Shown one piece after another: positions 1 to 5,155 of a stretch of DNA of 5,155 nucleotides. How positions within the stretch are numbered: the stretch's first letter is position 1; each line of letters opens with the position of its first letter. The DNA comes from Bacteroidales bacterium (GTDB lineage: Bacteria; Bacteroidota; Bacteroidia; Bacteroidales; Paludibacteraceae): the NCBI GenBank assembly GCA_900771035.1, contig CAAGML010000117.1:1-5155 (forward strand), read 5' to 3'. Under the pieces are notes generated by a model. The model searched no databases and was not told the DNA's origin. It saw only the letters and a program-made list of their open reading frames with translations. Both the position numbers and the translations under genes were made by a program.

Positions 1-82
1 AAGAAACTTCAAAAACACCAAAAAGTTTATTTGTTACAAATATTAATCTTTCCTCTTAAACGGTGAATTTATAGAACTCACC
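1..82 (+). repeat. Left copy of an inverted intergenic repeat
   Basis: Bases 1-34 are identical (34/34) to the reverse complement of 5019-5052, and bases 60-82 are identical (23/23) to the reverse complement of 4980-5002. The two conserved blocks are separated by a variable A/T-rich spacer of 25 nt here and 16 nt in the right copy. The inner block ends in an imperfect palindrome at 62-82 with arms GGTGA and TCACC. The outer block contains AAACTT at 4-9 facing AAGTTT at 23-28. The repeat probably continues to the left of the window. It stops 19 nt before the ligase start codon. This looks like a dispersed non-coding repeat of the genome, but only two full copies can be seen here. Confidence 0.85.
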
Positions 83-101
83 TTTAGATAATCAGAAGCT
101 A

Positions 102-1031
102 ATGCGTCACCACGCCACATATTACCTCGCCCTCGAAAAATACCTCCTCAACCACACCGACGGAGAGTATTTCTTCACATGGGACATCTTCCCTACCATC
201 GTTTGCGGCAAGCACCAACTCCTTCAGGCTGAGGTCAACCTCGAATACCTCAAAACCATAGGTGCTGAAATCACCCGCCGTCACTCCGGCGGTGGAACTG
301 TTTTCGCCGACGAAGGCGATTTTATGTTCTCTTTCATTCTCCGTGACCGTACGACCGATGTTTTCGCACGCACTCTCACCTCTTTTGCCGATGCTCTTCA
401 TCATCTTGGAGTCAATGCTGTTCTCACAGGACGCAACGACCTCACACTCGAAGGTCGTAAGTTTTCGGGCAACGCCTTCTTCCGCAACGACCGTGGAACC
501 ATTGTCCACGGCACCATGATGTACGATGTCAATATCGAGAAACTTGTCCGTTCACTGAACCCCGACAACGAGAAACTAATTTCAAAGGGCATTGCCTCTG
601 TCCGCCAGCGCGTCATCAATCTCCGTCCTTACCTCAACGGTATGTCACGTGATGAACTTATGGCGCATCTTGAACGAACAATCAATATGCCTCTCCCAGA
701 TTTCACGGACGAGGCACGCTCCATTATTGATTCTTTCGAGCGTGAATACCGTTCCGACGAGTGGATTTGGGGTAACAATCCTCGCTTCTCCTACTCCAAA
801 AAAGAGCGTTTCCCTTGGGGGGGTGTCGAGCTTCAGCTTGAATCACGTGCCAACCGCATAGAAAAATTGGTCTTCTACGGCGATTTCTTTCCCCGTCAGG
901 ATTTGAACAAGCTCTACGCAACTCTCACTGGCAGAGAGATTAACGCCCATCTGCTTGACGATGTCGTAATGGATGATTACATTATGGGTGCTGAGAACGA
1001 AAATATTCTCAAACTTTTCCCGTTATCATAA
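102..1031 (+). CDS. lplA: Lipoate-protein ligase A
   Basis: The 309-residue protein should activate lipoate with ATP and attach it to the lysine of lipoyl domains (2-oxoacid dehydrogenase E2 subunits, GcvH) in the cytoplasm. Family motifs occur in order: YLALEKYLL near residues 8-16, the lipoyl-AMP binding loop RRHSGGGTVFAD (59-70), GRNDL (110-114), the catalytic-lysine region RKFSGNAFF with Lys120, HGTMMYDVN (136-144) and KGIASVRQRVINL (162-174). The C-terminal accessory domain follows at about 218-309 (WGNNPRFS, ERFPWGGVEL, FYGDFF). A separate accessory domain argues for LplA rather than LipB octanoyltransferase. The ATG at 102 is the only usable start in frame. Nine further codons are open upstream to a TAG at 72-74 inside the repeat, and the roughly ten residues that normally precede the YLALE motif are missing. 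The start may therefore have been altered by the adjacent repeat. No clear promoter is visible in 1-101. Confidence 0.95.
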   Translation: MRHHATYYLALEKYLLNHTDGEYFFTWDIFPTIVCGKHQLLQAEVNLEYLKTIGAEITRRHSGGGTVFADEGDFMFSFILRDRTTDVFARTLTSFADALHHLGVNAVLTGRNDLTLEGRKFSGNAFFRNDRGTIVHGTMMYDVNIEKLVRSLNPDNEKLISKGIASVRQRVINLRPYLNGMSRDELMAHLERTINMPLPDFTDEARSIIDSFEREYRSDEWIWGNNPRFSYSKKERFPWGGVELQLESRANRIEKLVFYGDFFPRQDLNKLYATLTGREINAHLLDDVVMDDYIMGAENENILKLFPLS

Positions 1032-1053
1032 TCCATATCTCGCAAATTATTTG

Positions 1054-1061
1054 TACCTTTG
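1054..1061 (+). promoter_or_regulatory. Bacteroidetes-type promoter -7 element upstream of the decarboxylase
   Basis: TACCTTTG matches the Bacteroidetes sigma-ABfr consensus TAnnTTTG perfectly and lies 53 nt upstream of the decarboxylase ATG. No TTTG-type -33 box is seen at the expected 19-bp spacing, where the ligase stop codon lies. Transcription would begin about 4-8 nt further on, inside the left arm of the hairpin at 1063-1086. Confidence 0.65.
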
Positions 1062-1062
1062 C

Positions 1063-1090
1063 AATCCAATTCAGTTGAATTGGATTTTTT
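1063..1090 (+). terminator. lplA: Perfect hairpin with T tract after lplA
   Basis: AATCCAATTC (1063-1072) pairs perfectly with GAATTGGATT (1077-1086) around an AGTT loop. The right arm runs into six consecutive T residues (1085-1090). This fits an intrinsic terminator for ligase transcripts, although the stem is A/T-rich (3 G-C pairs in 10). It starts two bases after the -7 element of the next promoter, so it could instead be an operator-like palindrome or a 5'-end hairpin of the decarboxylase transcript. Confidence 0.6.
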
Positions 1091-1114
1091 CGTGCAATGT
1101 AACCAACTCGGATT

Positions 1115-2509
1115 ATGAAAAACAAATACATTGACCTCATTCAGCAGGCTTTCGAGATGCCTAACGAGGAGTTCACAATGACAGAAGACGGTGAACTTGA
1201 GTGGTTTGGAATACCGCTTATGGACATTATCAAACAATACGGAACGCCTCTCCGCATCTGTTATCTGCCTAAGATAGCCGACAATATCCGCCGTGTTCGC
1301 CGTATGTTCAATGTGGCAATCGCCAAGACCGAATACGATGCCGACTACAACTATTGCTATTGCACCAAGTCTTCCCATTTCGAGTTCGTTATGAACGAGG
1401 TGCTGAAAAACAATGTCAACATCGAGACCTCTTCGGCTTTCGACATTAACATCCTTGAGTCGCTTTTCGAGGCTGGCACTCTCAAACCCGAAACCTACAT
1501 TATATGTAACGGTTTCAAACGTCCGCAATACATCGAGAACATCCAGAACCTTATGGAGAAGGGCTTCACGAACATTATCCCGATACTTGACAATAAATTC
1601 GAGCTTGACCTCTTTGACTTTGAGCGTATCGGCAAGATGAATGTCGGGATACGCATTGCCTCGGAGGAAGAGCCAAAGTTCGAGTTCTACACCTCACGCC
1701 TCGGCATTCGCTACAACGACATCATTCCGTACTACAAACAGACAATAGCCGGCAACCCTCACGTCAGCCTGAAGATGCTGCATTTCTTTGTCAACACCGG
1801 AATACGCGACACGGCTTATTACTGGAATGAACTGTCCAAGGCTGTCAACCTCTACTGCGACCTCCGTAAAATCTGCCCTGAACTTGACTCTCTGAACATC
1901 GGCGGAGGAATGCCGATACAGGCTCACCTCGATTTCGAGTTTGACTATGAGTATATGATTGAGGAGATTGTGACGCAGATAAAGAAGATTTGCGACAACA
2001 ACAACGTCCCCGTTCCCCGTATTTTCACCGAGTTTGGCTCTTACACCGTTGGCGAGTCTGGCGCAATGCTCTACAGCATCGTCAACCAGAAGCAGCAAAA
2101 CGACCGCGAGAAATGGAACATGATTGACTCCTCTTTCATGACCACCCTCCCCGACACTTGGGGCATCAACCAGCGTTACGTCTTCCTTGCCATCAACAAC
2201 TGGAACTCTGAATATGAACGTGTCAACCTTGGCGGACTGACCTGCGACTCAGAGGATTTCTATAACGCTGAGGCGCACTCCAACGCCATCTTCATGCCTA
2301 AAATCTCACGTGGCGAGGAGCAGTACATCGGCTTCTTCCATATGGGCGCATATCAGGAATCCCTTGGCGGTTATGGCGGCATTCAGCACTGCCTGATTCC
2401 TGGACCTAAGCTTGTTGTCATCGACAAAGACGAGAATGGCGAATACTTCACCAAACTCTTCGCCAAGGAACAATCCTACAAGTCAATGCTCAAAATCCTT
2501 GGCTACTAA
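1115..2509 (+). CDS. Short arginine decarboxylase-like PLP enzyme (fold type III)
   Basis: The 464-residue protein belongs to the alanine-racemase-fold Orn/DAP/Arg decarboxylases. It should decarboxylate a basic amino acid, arginine being the usual annotation for this Bacteroidetes form, to feed agmatine and polyamine synthesis in the cytoplasm. Visible landmarks are the Schiff-base lysine region YCYCTKSSHF with Lys85, SRLGIR (194-199), the HFFVNTG strand (223-229), the phosphate-binding NIGGG loop (261-265), EFGS (306-309, in place of the EPGR motif), GLTCDSED with Cys377 and Asp378 (the CDSxD active-site motif supplied across the dimer) and GAYQ (411-414). It is much shorter than biosynthetic SpeA (about 630 residues) and lacks its inserted domain, so the symbol speA is not assigned. 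It ends with tandem TAA TAA stops. A TAnnTTTG promoter lies 53 nt upstream of its start, and the lipoprotein gene follows after 54 nt without a terminator. Substrate specificity is inferred, not shown. Confidence 0.88.
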   Translation: MKNKYIDLIQQAFEMPNEEFTMTEDGELEWFGIPLMDIIKQYGTPLRICYLPKIADNIRRVRRMFNVAIAKTEYDADYNYCYCTKSSHFEFVMNEVLKNNVNIETSSAFDINILESLFEAGTLKPETYIICNGFKRPQYIENIQNLMEKGFTNIIPILDNKFELDLFDFERIGKMNVGIRIASEEEPKFEFYTSRLGIRYNDIIPYYKQTIAGNPHVSLKMLHFFVNTGIRDTAYYWNELSKAVNLYCDLRKICPELDSLNIGGGMPIQAHLDFEFDYEYMIEEIVTQIKKICDNNNVPVPRIFTEFGSYTVGESGAMLYSIVNQKQQNDREKWNMIDSSFMTTLPDTWGINQRYVFLAINNWNSEYERVNLGGLTCDSEDFYNAEAHSNAIFMPKISRGEEQYIGFFHMGAYQESLGGYGGIQHCLIPGPKLVVIDKDENGEYFTKLFAKEQSYKSMLKILGY

Positions 2510-2563
2510 TAAAGCGAATCAACTCGAAAAATCGCCCCTCGAAAAAACCAAAACCCTACGCCC

Positions 2564-3340
2564 ATGAAAAATCTTATTTATATTTCAATCTTAGTTGCCG
2601 CCCTCTTCTGGTCATGCAACTCCAAACCAGGTGCACGTGCCAAAGTTCCAACTTCCCGCATCAACGACACCACAGAAACCACCCCTATTAACGGTGACTT
2701 ATACGACATACAGTCTCCAAAATCCCAACTTGCCCCAGGCGAGGATTTCTATGCCCAGGCAACTCAGGCTTACGAGTCAGGCAATAAACAAGAGGCATTA
2801 CGTCTCTGCCGTAAATCCGCCGACCTCGGTTTTGCACCAGCGCAATTCAATATGGCGATTTTTTACTATAACGGCGATGGCGTACAGAAAGACCTGACAA
2901 AGACCGTTGAATGGCTTGAAAAAGCTGCACCGCAAGGCTTCCTGCAGGCGCAGAAACAACTTGCCATCTGTTACGCTCAGGGAATTGGCACGAAAAAAGA
3001 TGCGAAAAAGGCAGCACATTGGTATGAGCAGGCGGCAAAGCAAGGTGATGCCGACGCACAATATAAGTTAGGCACAGCATATTATCAGGGAAACGGTGTT
3101 CTTCCCGATTATGAACAGGCGGTGAAATGGTATGAGAAAGCTGCCGCACAGGGTGTTCCCGAAGCACTTAACGACCTCGGACTCTGTTATGAGAACGGCT
3201 TGGGCGTTGAGCAAATCAGCCCTAACAAAGCCCTCGGATTATATCAGAAAGCCGCCAGTATGGGCAATAAAATAGCAAAGTCCAACTACGACCGCCTCAA
3301 AAAATCAATGGAAGAATCGTCCGTGATATACAATATGTGA
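2564..3340 (+). CDS. Sel1-repeat lipoprotein
   Basis: The 258-residue protein begins with a lipoprotein signal: charged MKN, a hydrophobic stretch at 4-16 and a lipobox-like LFWSC with the acylated cysteine at 18. A low-complexity Thr/Pro/Ser linker runs to about residue 60. The rest is a solenoid of Sel1-like (TPR-related) repeats of about 36 residues: a degenerate one at about 62-91, then 92-127, 128-163, 164-199 and a fourth at 200-237. Their signatures are A-Q-x-x-L/M-x-x-x-Y-x-x-G-x-G-V and A-x-x-W-Y-x-x-A-A-x-Q-G. Such proteins usually mediate protein-protein contacts at the envelope. The residues after Cys18 (NSKPG) are not acidic, so they do not resemble the Bacteroidetes lipoprotein surface-export signal, and a periplasm-facing location is more likely. 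It sits 54 nt after the decarboxylase with no promoter seen, so it is probably its operon partner. Its interaction partner is unknown. Confidence 0.87.
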   Translation: MKNLIYISILVAALFWSCNSKPGARAKVPTSRINDTTETTPINGDLYDIQSPKSQLAPGEDFYAQATQAYESGNKQEALRLCRKSADLGFAPAQFNMAIFYYNGDGVQKDLTKTVEWLEKAAPQGFLQAQKQLAICYAQGIGTKKDAKKAAHWYEQAAKQGDADAQYKLGTAYYQGNGVLPDYEQAVKWYEKAAAQGVPEALNDLGLCYENGLGVEQISPNKALGLYQKAASMGNKIAKSNYDRLKKSMEESSVIYNM

Positions 3341-3392
3341 TTCCTTTGATTATTAGGCGTTTATTTGCACTTTGTTTTGGTCAATAGAAAAA

Positions 3393-3470
3393 ATGTCAAG
3401 CTGTCCAAACGGCATATACATCATGACAGACGGCAAGGGAGGATTCCTGAAGATTAACCACTACAGGTGA
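3393..3470 (+). pseudogene. Possible small ORF or C-terminal gene relic (25 codons)
   Basis: ATG at 3393 to TGA at 3470 encodes 25 residues, including CPNGIYIMTDGKGGFLKI. The pattern P-x-G-I-Y-I followed by a Lys-rich strand resembles the last strands of type IX secretion C-terminal sorting domains, which are common in Bacteroidetes. The frame is open upstream only to a TAG at 3354-3356. It could therefore be the tail of a decayed secreted-protein gene, or a real micro-protein driven by the weak promoter-like motif at 3345-3374. The resemblance is by eye and the segment is short. Confidence 0.3.
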
Positions 3471-3541
3471 TTGGCGGAATTGTTGGCTTGCAATTCTAAC
3501 CGAAATAAAATGCCTCATATACTTTTTCGCTTATAAAAAAG

Positions 3542-3583
3542 AAGAGCGTCCATTGTCGATCATGTAACAGTGGACGCTCTTTT
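3542..3583 (+). terminator. Strong intrinsic terminator, probably bidirectional
   Basis: The arms AAGAGCGTCCATTGT (3542-3556) and ACAGTGGACGCTCTT (3567-3581) form a 15-bp stem with a single G-U pair around a 10-nt loop. Four T residues (3580-3583) close the + strand side. Six A residues (3535-3540) precede the stem, so the - strand transcript also ends in a U tract. It probably ends decarboxylase-Sel1 read-through and insulates the ATPase gene. Confidence 0.8.
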
Positions 3584-3636
3584 ATCAAATAAAAAAGCTG
3601 TAGGTGTATTAAAATTTGATTTTGTCACCAAATTTC

Positions 3637-3667
3637 ATTGCGGAATCAGATAAAATGCGTAACTTTG
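3637..3667 (+). promoter_or_regulatory. Bacteroidetes-type promoter of the ATPase gene
   Basis: ATTG at 3637-3640 (-33 element) is followed after exactly 19 bp by TAACTTTG at 3660-3667, a perfect TAnnTTTG -7 element. Transcription would start near 3672, leaving a leader of about 37 nt before the ATG at 3709. No rival promoter is visible between the terminator and the gene. Confidence 0.75.
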
Positions 3668-3678
3668 CAGCATAAAAT

Positions 3679-3692
3679 GGTGGCTTGCCACC
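3679..3692 (+). promoter_or_regulatory. Short palindrome in the ATPase leader
   Basis: GGTGGCTTGCCACC can fold as a 5-bp GGTGG/CCACC stem with a CTTG loop, close to the predicted 5' end of the ATPase transcript and 16 nt before its start codon. It could modulate translation or stability, or be an operator half-site pair. No function is proven. Confidence 0.4.
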
Positions 3693-3708
3693 GAATTTCA
3701 TTACAGCT

Positions 3709-4968
3709 ATGTATTTTGAGAGGAAACATTATCTGAATCAACTTATTAGTGGTCAAGGCAATGGTATGGTCAAAATAGTGACTGGTATCAGACGTTGCGG
3801 AAAATCATTCCTGTTGTTCGACATTTTCAGGAACTATCTATTGAAAAACGGTGTTCCTGACAGCCGCATTATATGTGTATCACTTGACGATATACAGAAT
3901 TCCACCCTTCGTGATCCTTATAAACTACTTGATTTCGTAAAACAAAAAATAACTGACGATAGTCAGCTGCATTATGTTCTGCTGGACGAGATTCAGTTGG
4001 TGGATAGGTTTGTTGAGTTATTGCTAAGTTTGATGCATATTAAAAATCTTGAGATATACGTGACAGGTTCAAATTCAAAGTTTCTGAGCAGCGATGTGGT
4101 TACTGAATTCAGGGGCAGGGGAGACGAGATAAGGTTGCATCCCCTGTCGGTGAGTGAGTATATCGAAGGCTGCAAACTGGAATTTAACGAAGCCTTGAAG
4201 AATTATTTTCTTTATGGAGGTCTGCCACAGGTGGTGATGCAAAATGATGTGGAACGAAAAGAGGCCTTCCTGAAAAACATGGCATACGTCACATATTTAA
4301 AGGATGTGATAGAACGAAACAAGTTGAAAAACAGTGATGGAATAAGTGCTTTGACTTGTACTCTTGCTTCAGCAATAGGCAGTTTCTCCAATCCGAAGAG
4401 GATTTCGGATACTTTTAAGAGTAATGCGCAAATCAATATGACAGACTCAACCGTGCGACAGTATATCCGCCATCTGGAGGATGCTTTCCTGATTTCTGAG
4501 GCTTTGAGGTATGACATCAAGGGAAGAAGATACATAGGTGCAGAATGCAAGTATTATTTTGAGGATATGGGTGTTAGAAATGCTTTGCTGAATTTCAGAC
4601 AATACGAGAAGACTCATATTATGGAGAATGTTATCTACAATGAATTGCGTTGCAGAGGCTATTCCGTAGATGTTGGAATGGTCGAAGTGTGGGATAGAAA
4701 TGATGATGGAAGCAAGCAACATAAGCGAGTTGAGGTTGACTTTGTGGTAAATCACGGCTTTGAACGTTTTTATATACAGTCAGCTTTTTCAATCGACGAT
4801 GACACAAAAAGGGAACAGGAACTAAGGCCATTCAGAAGCATTGATGATTCGTTCACCAAGGTATTGATAGTTTTTGATGATGTCTATACTCACAGAAATG
4901 AGTCTGGCGTGCTGACAATGAGCCTTAAAAGTTTCCTTATGCAGCCTGAAAAACTCGTCTTGTTATGA
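3709..4968 (+). CDS. AAA ATPase of the AAA_14/DUF4143 family
   Basis: From the ATG at 3709 the protein has 419 residues and begins MYFERKHYLNQLI, the usual opening of this family. A TTG eight codons upstream lies in the leader palindrome and is a poor start. The N-terminal AAA domain shows Walker A GIRRCGKS (26-33), Walker B YVLLDEIQ (89-96), a sensor-1-like VTGSNS (118-123) and FRGRGDEIRLHPLSVSEY (134-151). A helical, winged-helix-like section follows (about 160-275; STVRQYIRHLEDAFLI). The C-terminal DUF4143 part has YYFEDMGVRNALLN (282-295), ENVIYNELRCRGY (307-319), VEVDFVV (341-347) and YIQ (355-357), consistent with a restriction-endonuclease-like E...ExD...Q fold. The biological role of these abundant Bacteroidales ATPases is not settled. 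Unlike its neighbours it uses many AGA/AGG arginine and TTG leucine codons, and it has its own promoter and an upstream terminator, which suggests separate acquisition. Confidence 0.9.
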   Translation: MYFERKHYLNQLISGQGNGMVKIVTGIRRCGKSFLLFDIFRNYLLKNGVPDSRIICVSLDDIQNSTLRDPYKLLDFVKQKITDDSQLHYVLLDEIQLVDRFVELLLSLMHIKNLEIYVTGSNSKFLSSDVVTEFRGRGDEIRLHPLSVSEYIEGCKLEFNEALKNYFLYGGLPQVVMQNDVERKEAFLKNMAYVTYLKDVIERNKLKNSDGISALTCTLASAIGSFSNPKRISDTFKSNAQINMTDSTVRQYIRHLEDAFLISEALRYDIKGRRYIGAECKYYFEDMGVRNALLNFRQYEKTHIMENVIYNELRCRGYSVDVGMVEVWDRNDDGSKQHKRVEVDFVVNHGFERFYIQSAFSIDDDTKREQELRPFRSIDDSFTKVLIVFDDVYTHRNESGVLTMSLKSFLMQPEKLVLL

Positions 4969-4979
4969 AAAACTCTTAT

Positions 4980-5052
4980 GGTGAGTTCTATAAATTCACC
5001 GTAAAAGATAATAAAAAGACAAATAAACTTTTTGGTGTTTTTGAAGTTTCTT
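4980..5052 (-). repeat. Right copy of the inverted intergenic repeat
   Basis: This is the reverse-complement partner of 1-82: blocks 4980-5002 and 5019-5052 match the left copy exactly, and the 16-nt A/T-rich spacer between them does not. Its GGTGA/TCACC palindrome (4980-5000) begins 11 nt after the ATPase stop. The 34-nt block faces outward, as in the left copy. AAACTT at 5025-5030 and AAGTTT at 5044-5049, with CTTTT after it, could form a weak terminator-like hairpin for the ATPase transcript. Confidence 0.85.
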
Positions 5053-5141
5053 TTGGCATCTTGCTGATTGTCAGTCGGTCACAATGCCCGCATTGCTCCC
5101 TCCTTCCGCACAGCAATCTGCTCAAAACAAACTTCAAAAAC
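5037..5141. repeat. Nested self-complementary tract beside the right repeat
   Basis: Three pairs of arms nest inside each other. The outer pair is GTTTTTGAAGTTT (5037-5049) with AAACTTCAAAAAC (5129-5141), 13 bp and perfect. The middle pair is TTGCTG (5061-5066) with CAGCAA (5111-5116), extended by GCA/TGC across a 2x2 mismatch. The inner pair is CAATGC (5082-5087) with GCATTG (5090-5095). The outer arm is the same 13-mer found at 4-16, giving three copies in the window. It may be the body of the dispersed repeat, a structured RNA or a cruciform-forming element. Confidence 0.55.
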
Positions 5142-5155
5142 CCTCAAAATGAATT

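Larger units (their letters stand above)
3341..3708. other. Intergenic region of about 370 bp with several signals
   Basis: This gap between the Sel1 gene and the ATPase contains a possible small ORF or gene relic (3393-3470), a weak promoter-like pair TTTG (3345-3348) and GCACTTTG (3367-3374) with an 18-bp gap, and a short palindrome GAATTG/CAATTC (3477-3482 and 3491-3496). It then holds a strong hairpin terminator (3542-3583) and the ATPase promoter (3637-3667). A near-perfect direct repeat surrounds the promoter: CACC, one variable base, AATTTCATT, at 3626-3641 and 3689-3704. I see no RNA gene in it. Confidence 0.6.

Noticed and set aside
99..509. Antisense frame of 136 codons inside lplA
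   Set aside because: It is a shadow of lplA codon bias with no motif or promoter. The + strand protein has all the family motifs.
977..1528. Long antisense frame of 183 codons across the lplA-decarboxylase boundary
   Set aside because: It overlaps two well-supported genes, has no recognisable domain, and is explained by the strong third-position C bias of the + strand genes.
2510..2563. Promoter or terminator between the decarboxylase and Sel1 genes
   Set aside because: The 54-nt spacer has only a short CTCGAAAAA direct repeat. It has no TAnnTTTG element and no hairpin with a T tract.
3685..3708. TTG start giving the ATPase eight extra residues
   Set aside because: The TTG lies inside the leader palindrome and only about 13 nt from the predicted transcript start. 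The ATG at 3709 gives the normal family N-terminus MYFERKHYLNQLI.
3341..3708. tRNA, riboswitch or CRISPR content in the long intergenic gap
   Set aside because: No cloverleaf, no conserved riboswitch core and no regularly spaced repeats were found. The structures present are explained by a terminator and short palindromes.
1..5052. Composite transposon or integron-like island defined by the inverted repeats
   Set aside because: No transposase, integrase or recombinase gene is present and the outer flank of the left copy is not visible, so target-site duplications cannot be checked.

Overview
The window looks like chromosomal DNA from a member of the Bacteroidales (Prevotella- or Muribaculaceae-like). 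The evidence is two perfect TAnnTTTG-type -7 promoter elements, the absence of strong Shine-Dalgarno sequences, and protein families typical of that order: a short Bacteroidetes-type arginine decarboxylase-like enzyme, a Sel1-repeat lipoprotein, and an AAA ATPase of the AAA_14/DUF4143 type. No genus can be fixed from the sequence alone.

Layout: all four well-supported genes lie on the + strand. Bases 1-82 are one copy of an intergenic repeat. A lipoate-protein ligase gene (102-1031) follows. Then comes a compact 83-bp spacer in which a promoter -7 element runs directly into a perfect 10-bp hairpin with a T tract. Next are a fold-type III PLP decarboxylase (1115-2509) and a Sel1-repeat lipoprotein (2564-3340), which are probably co-transcribed. 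A gap of about 370 bp (3341-3708) holds a possible 25-codon gene relic, a strong hairpin terminator and a well-formed promoter. That promoter serves the ATPase gene (3709-4968). Immediately beyond its stop is the second copy of the repeat, inverted (4980-5052), followed by a strongly self-complementary tract to the window end.

How the genes relate: there is no evident shared pathway. The ligase loads lipoate onto 2-oxoacid dehydrogenases and glycine cleavage H protein. The decarboxylase probably acts on a basic amino acid in polyamine or agmatine synthesis. The Sel1 lipoprotein is an envelope scaffold of unknown partner. The ATPase has different codon habits and its own terminator and promoter, so it looks like an independent, possibly acquired unit.

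The most unusual structure is the inverted repeat pair that brackets almost the whole window. No transposase, recombinase, CRISPR array, rRNA or tRNA was seen. I do not see a convincing multi-gene novel system. The interest lies in the repeat family and in the promoter/terminator architecture.
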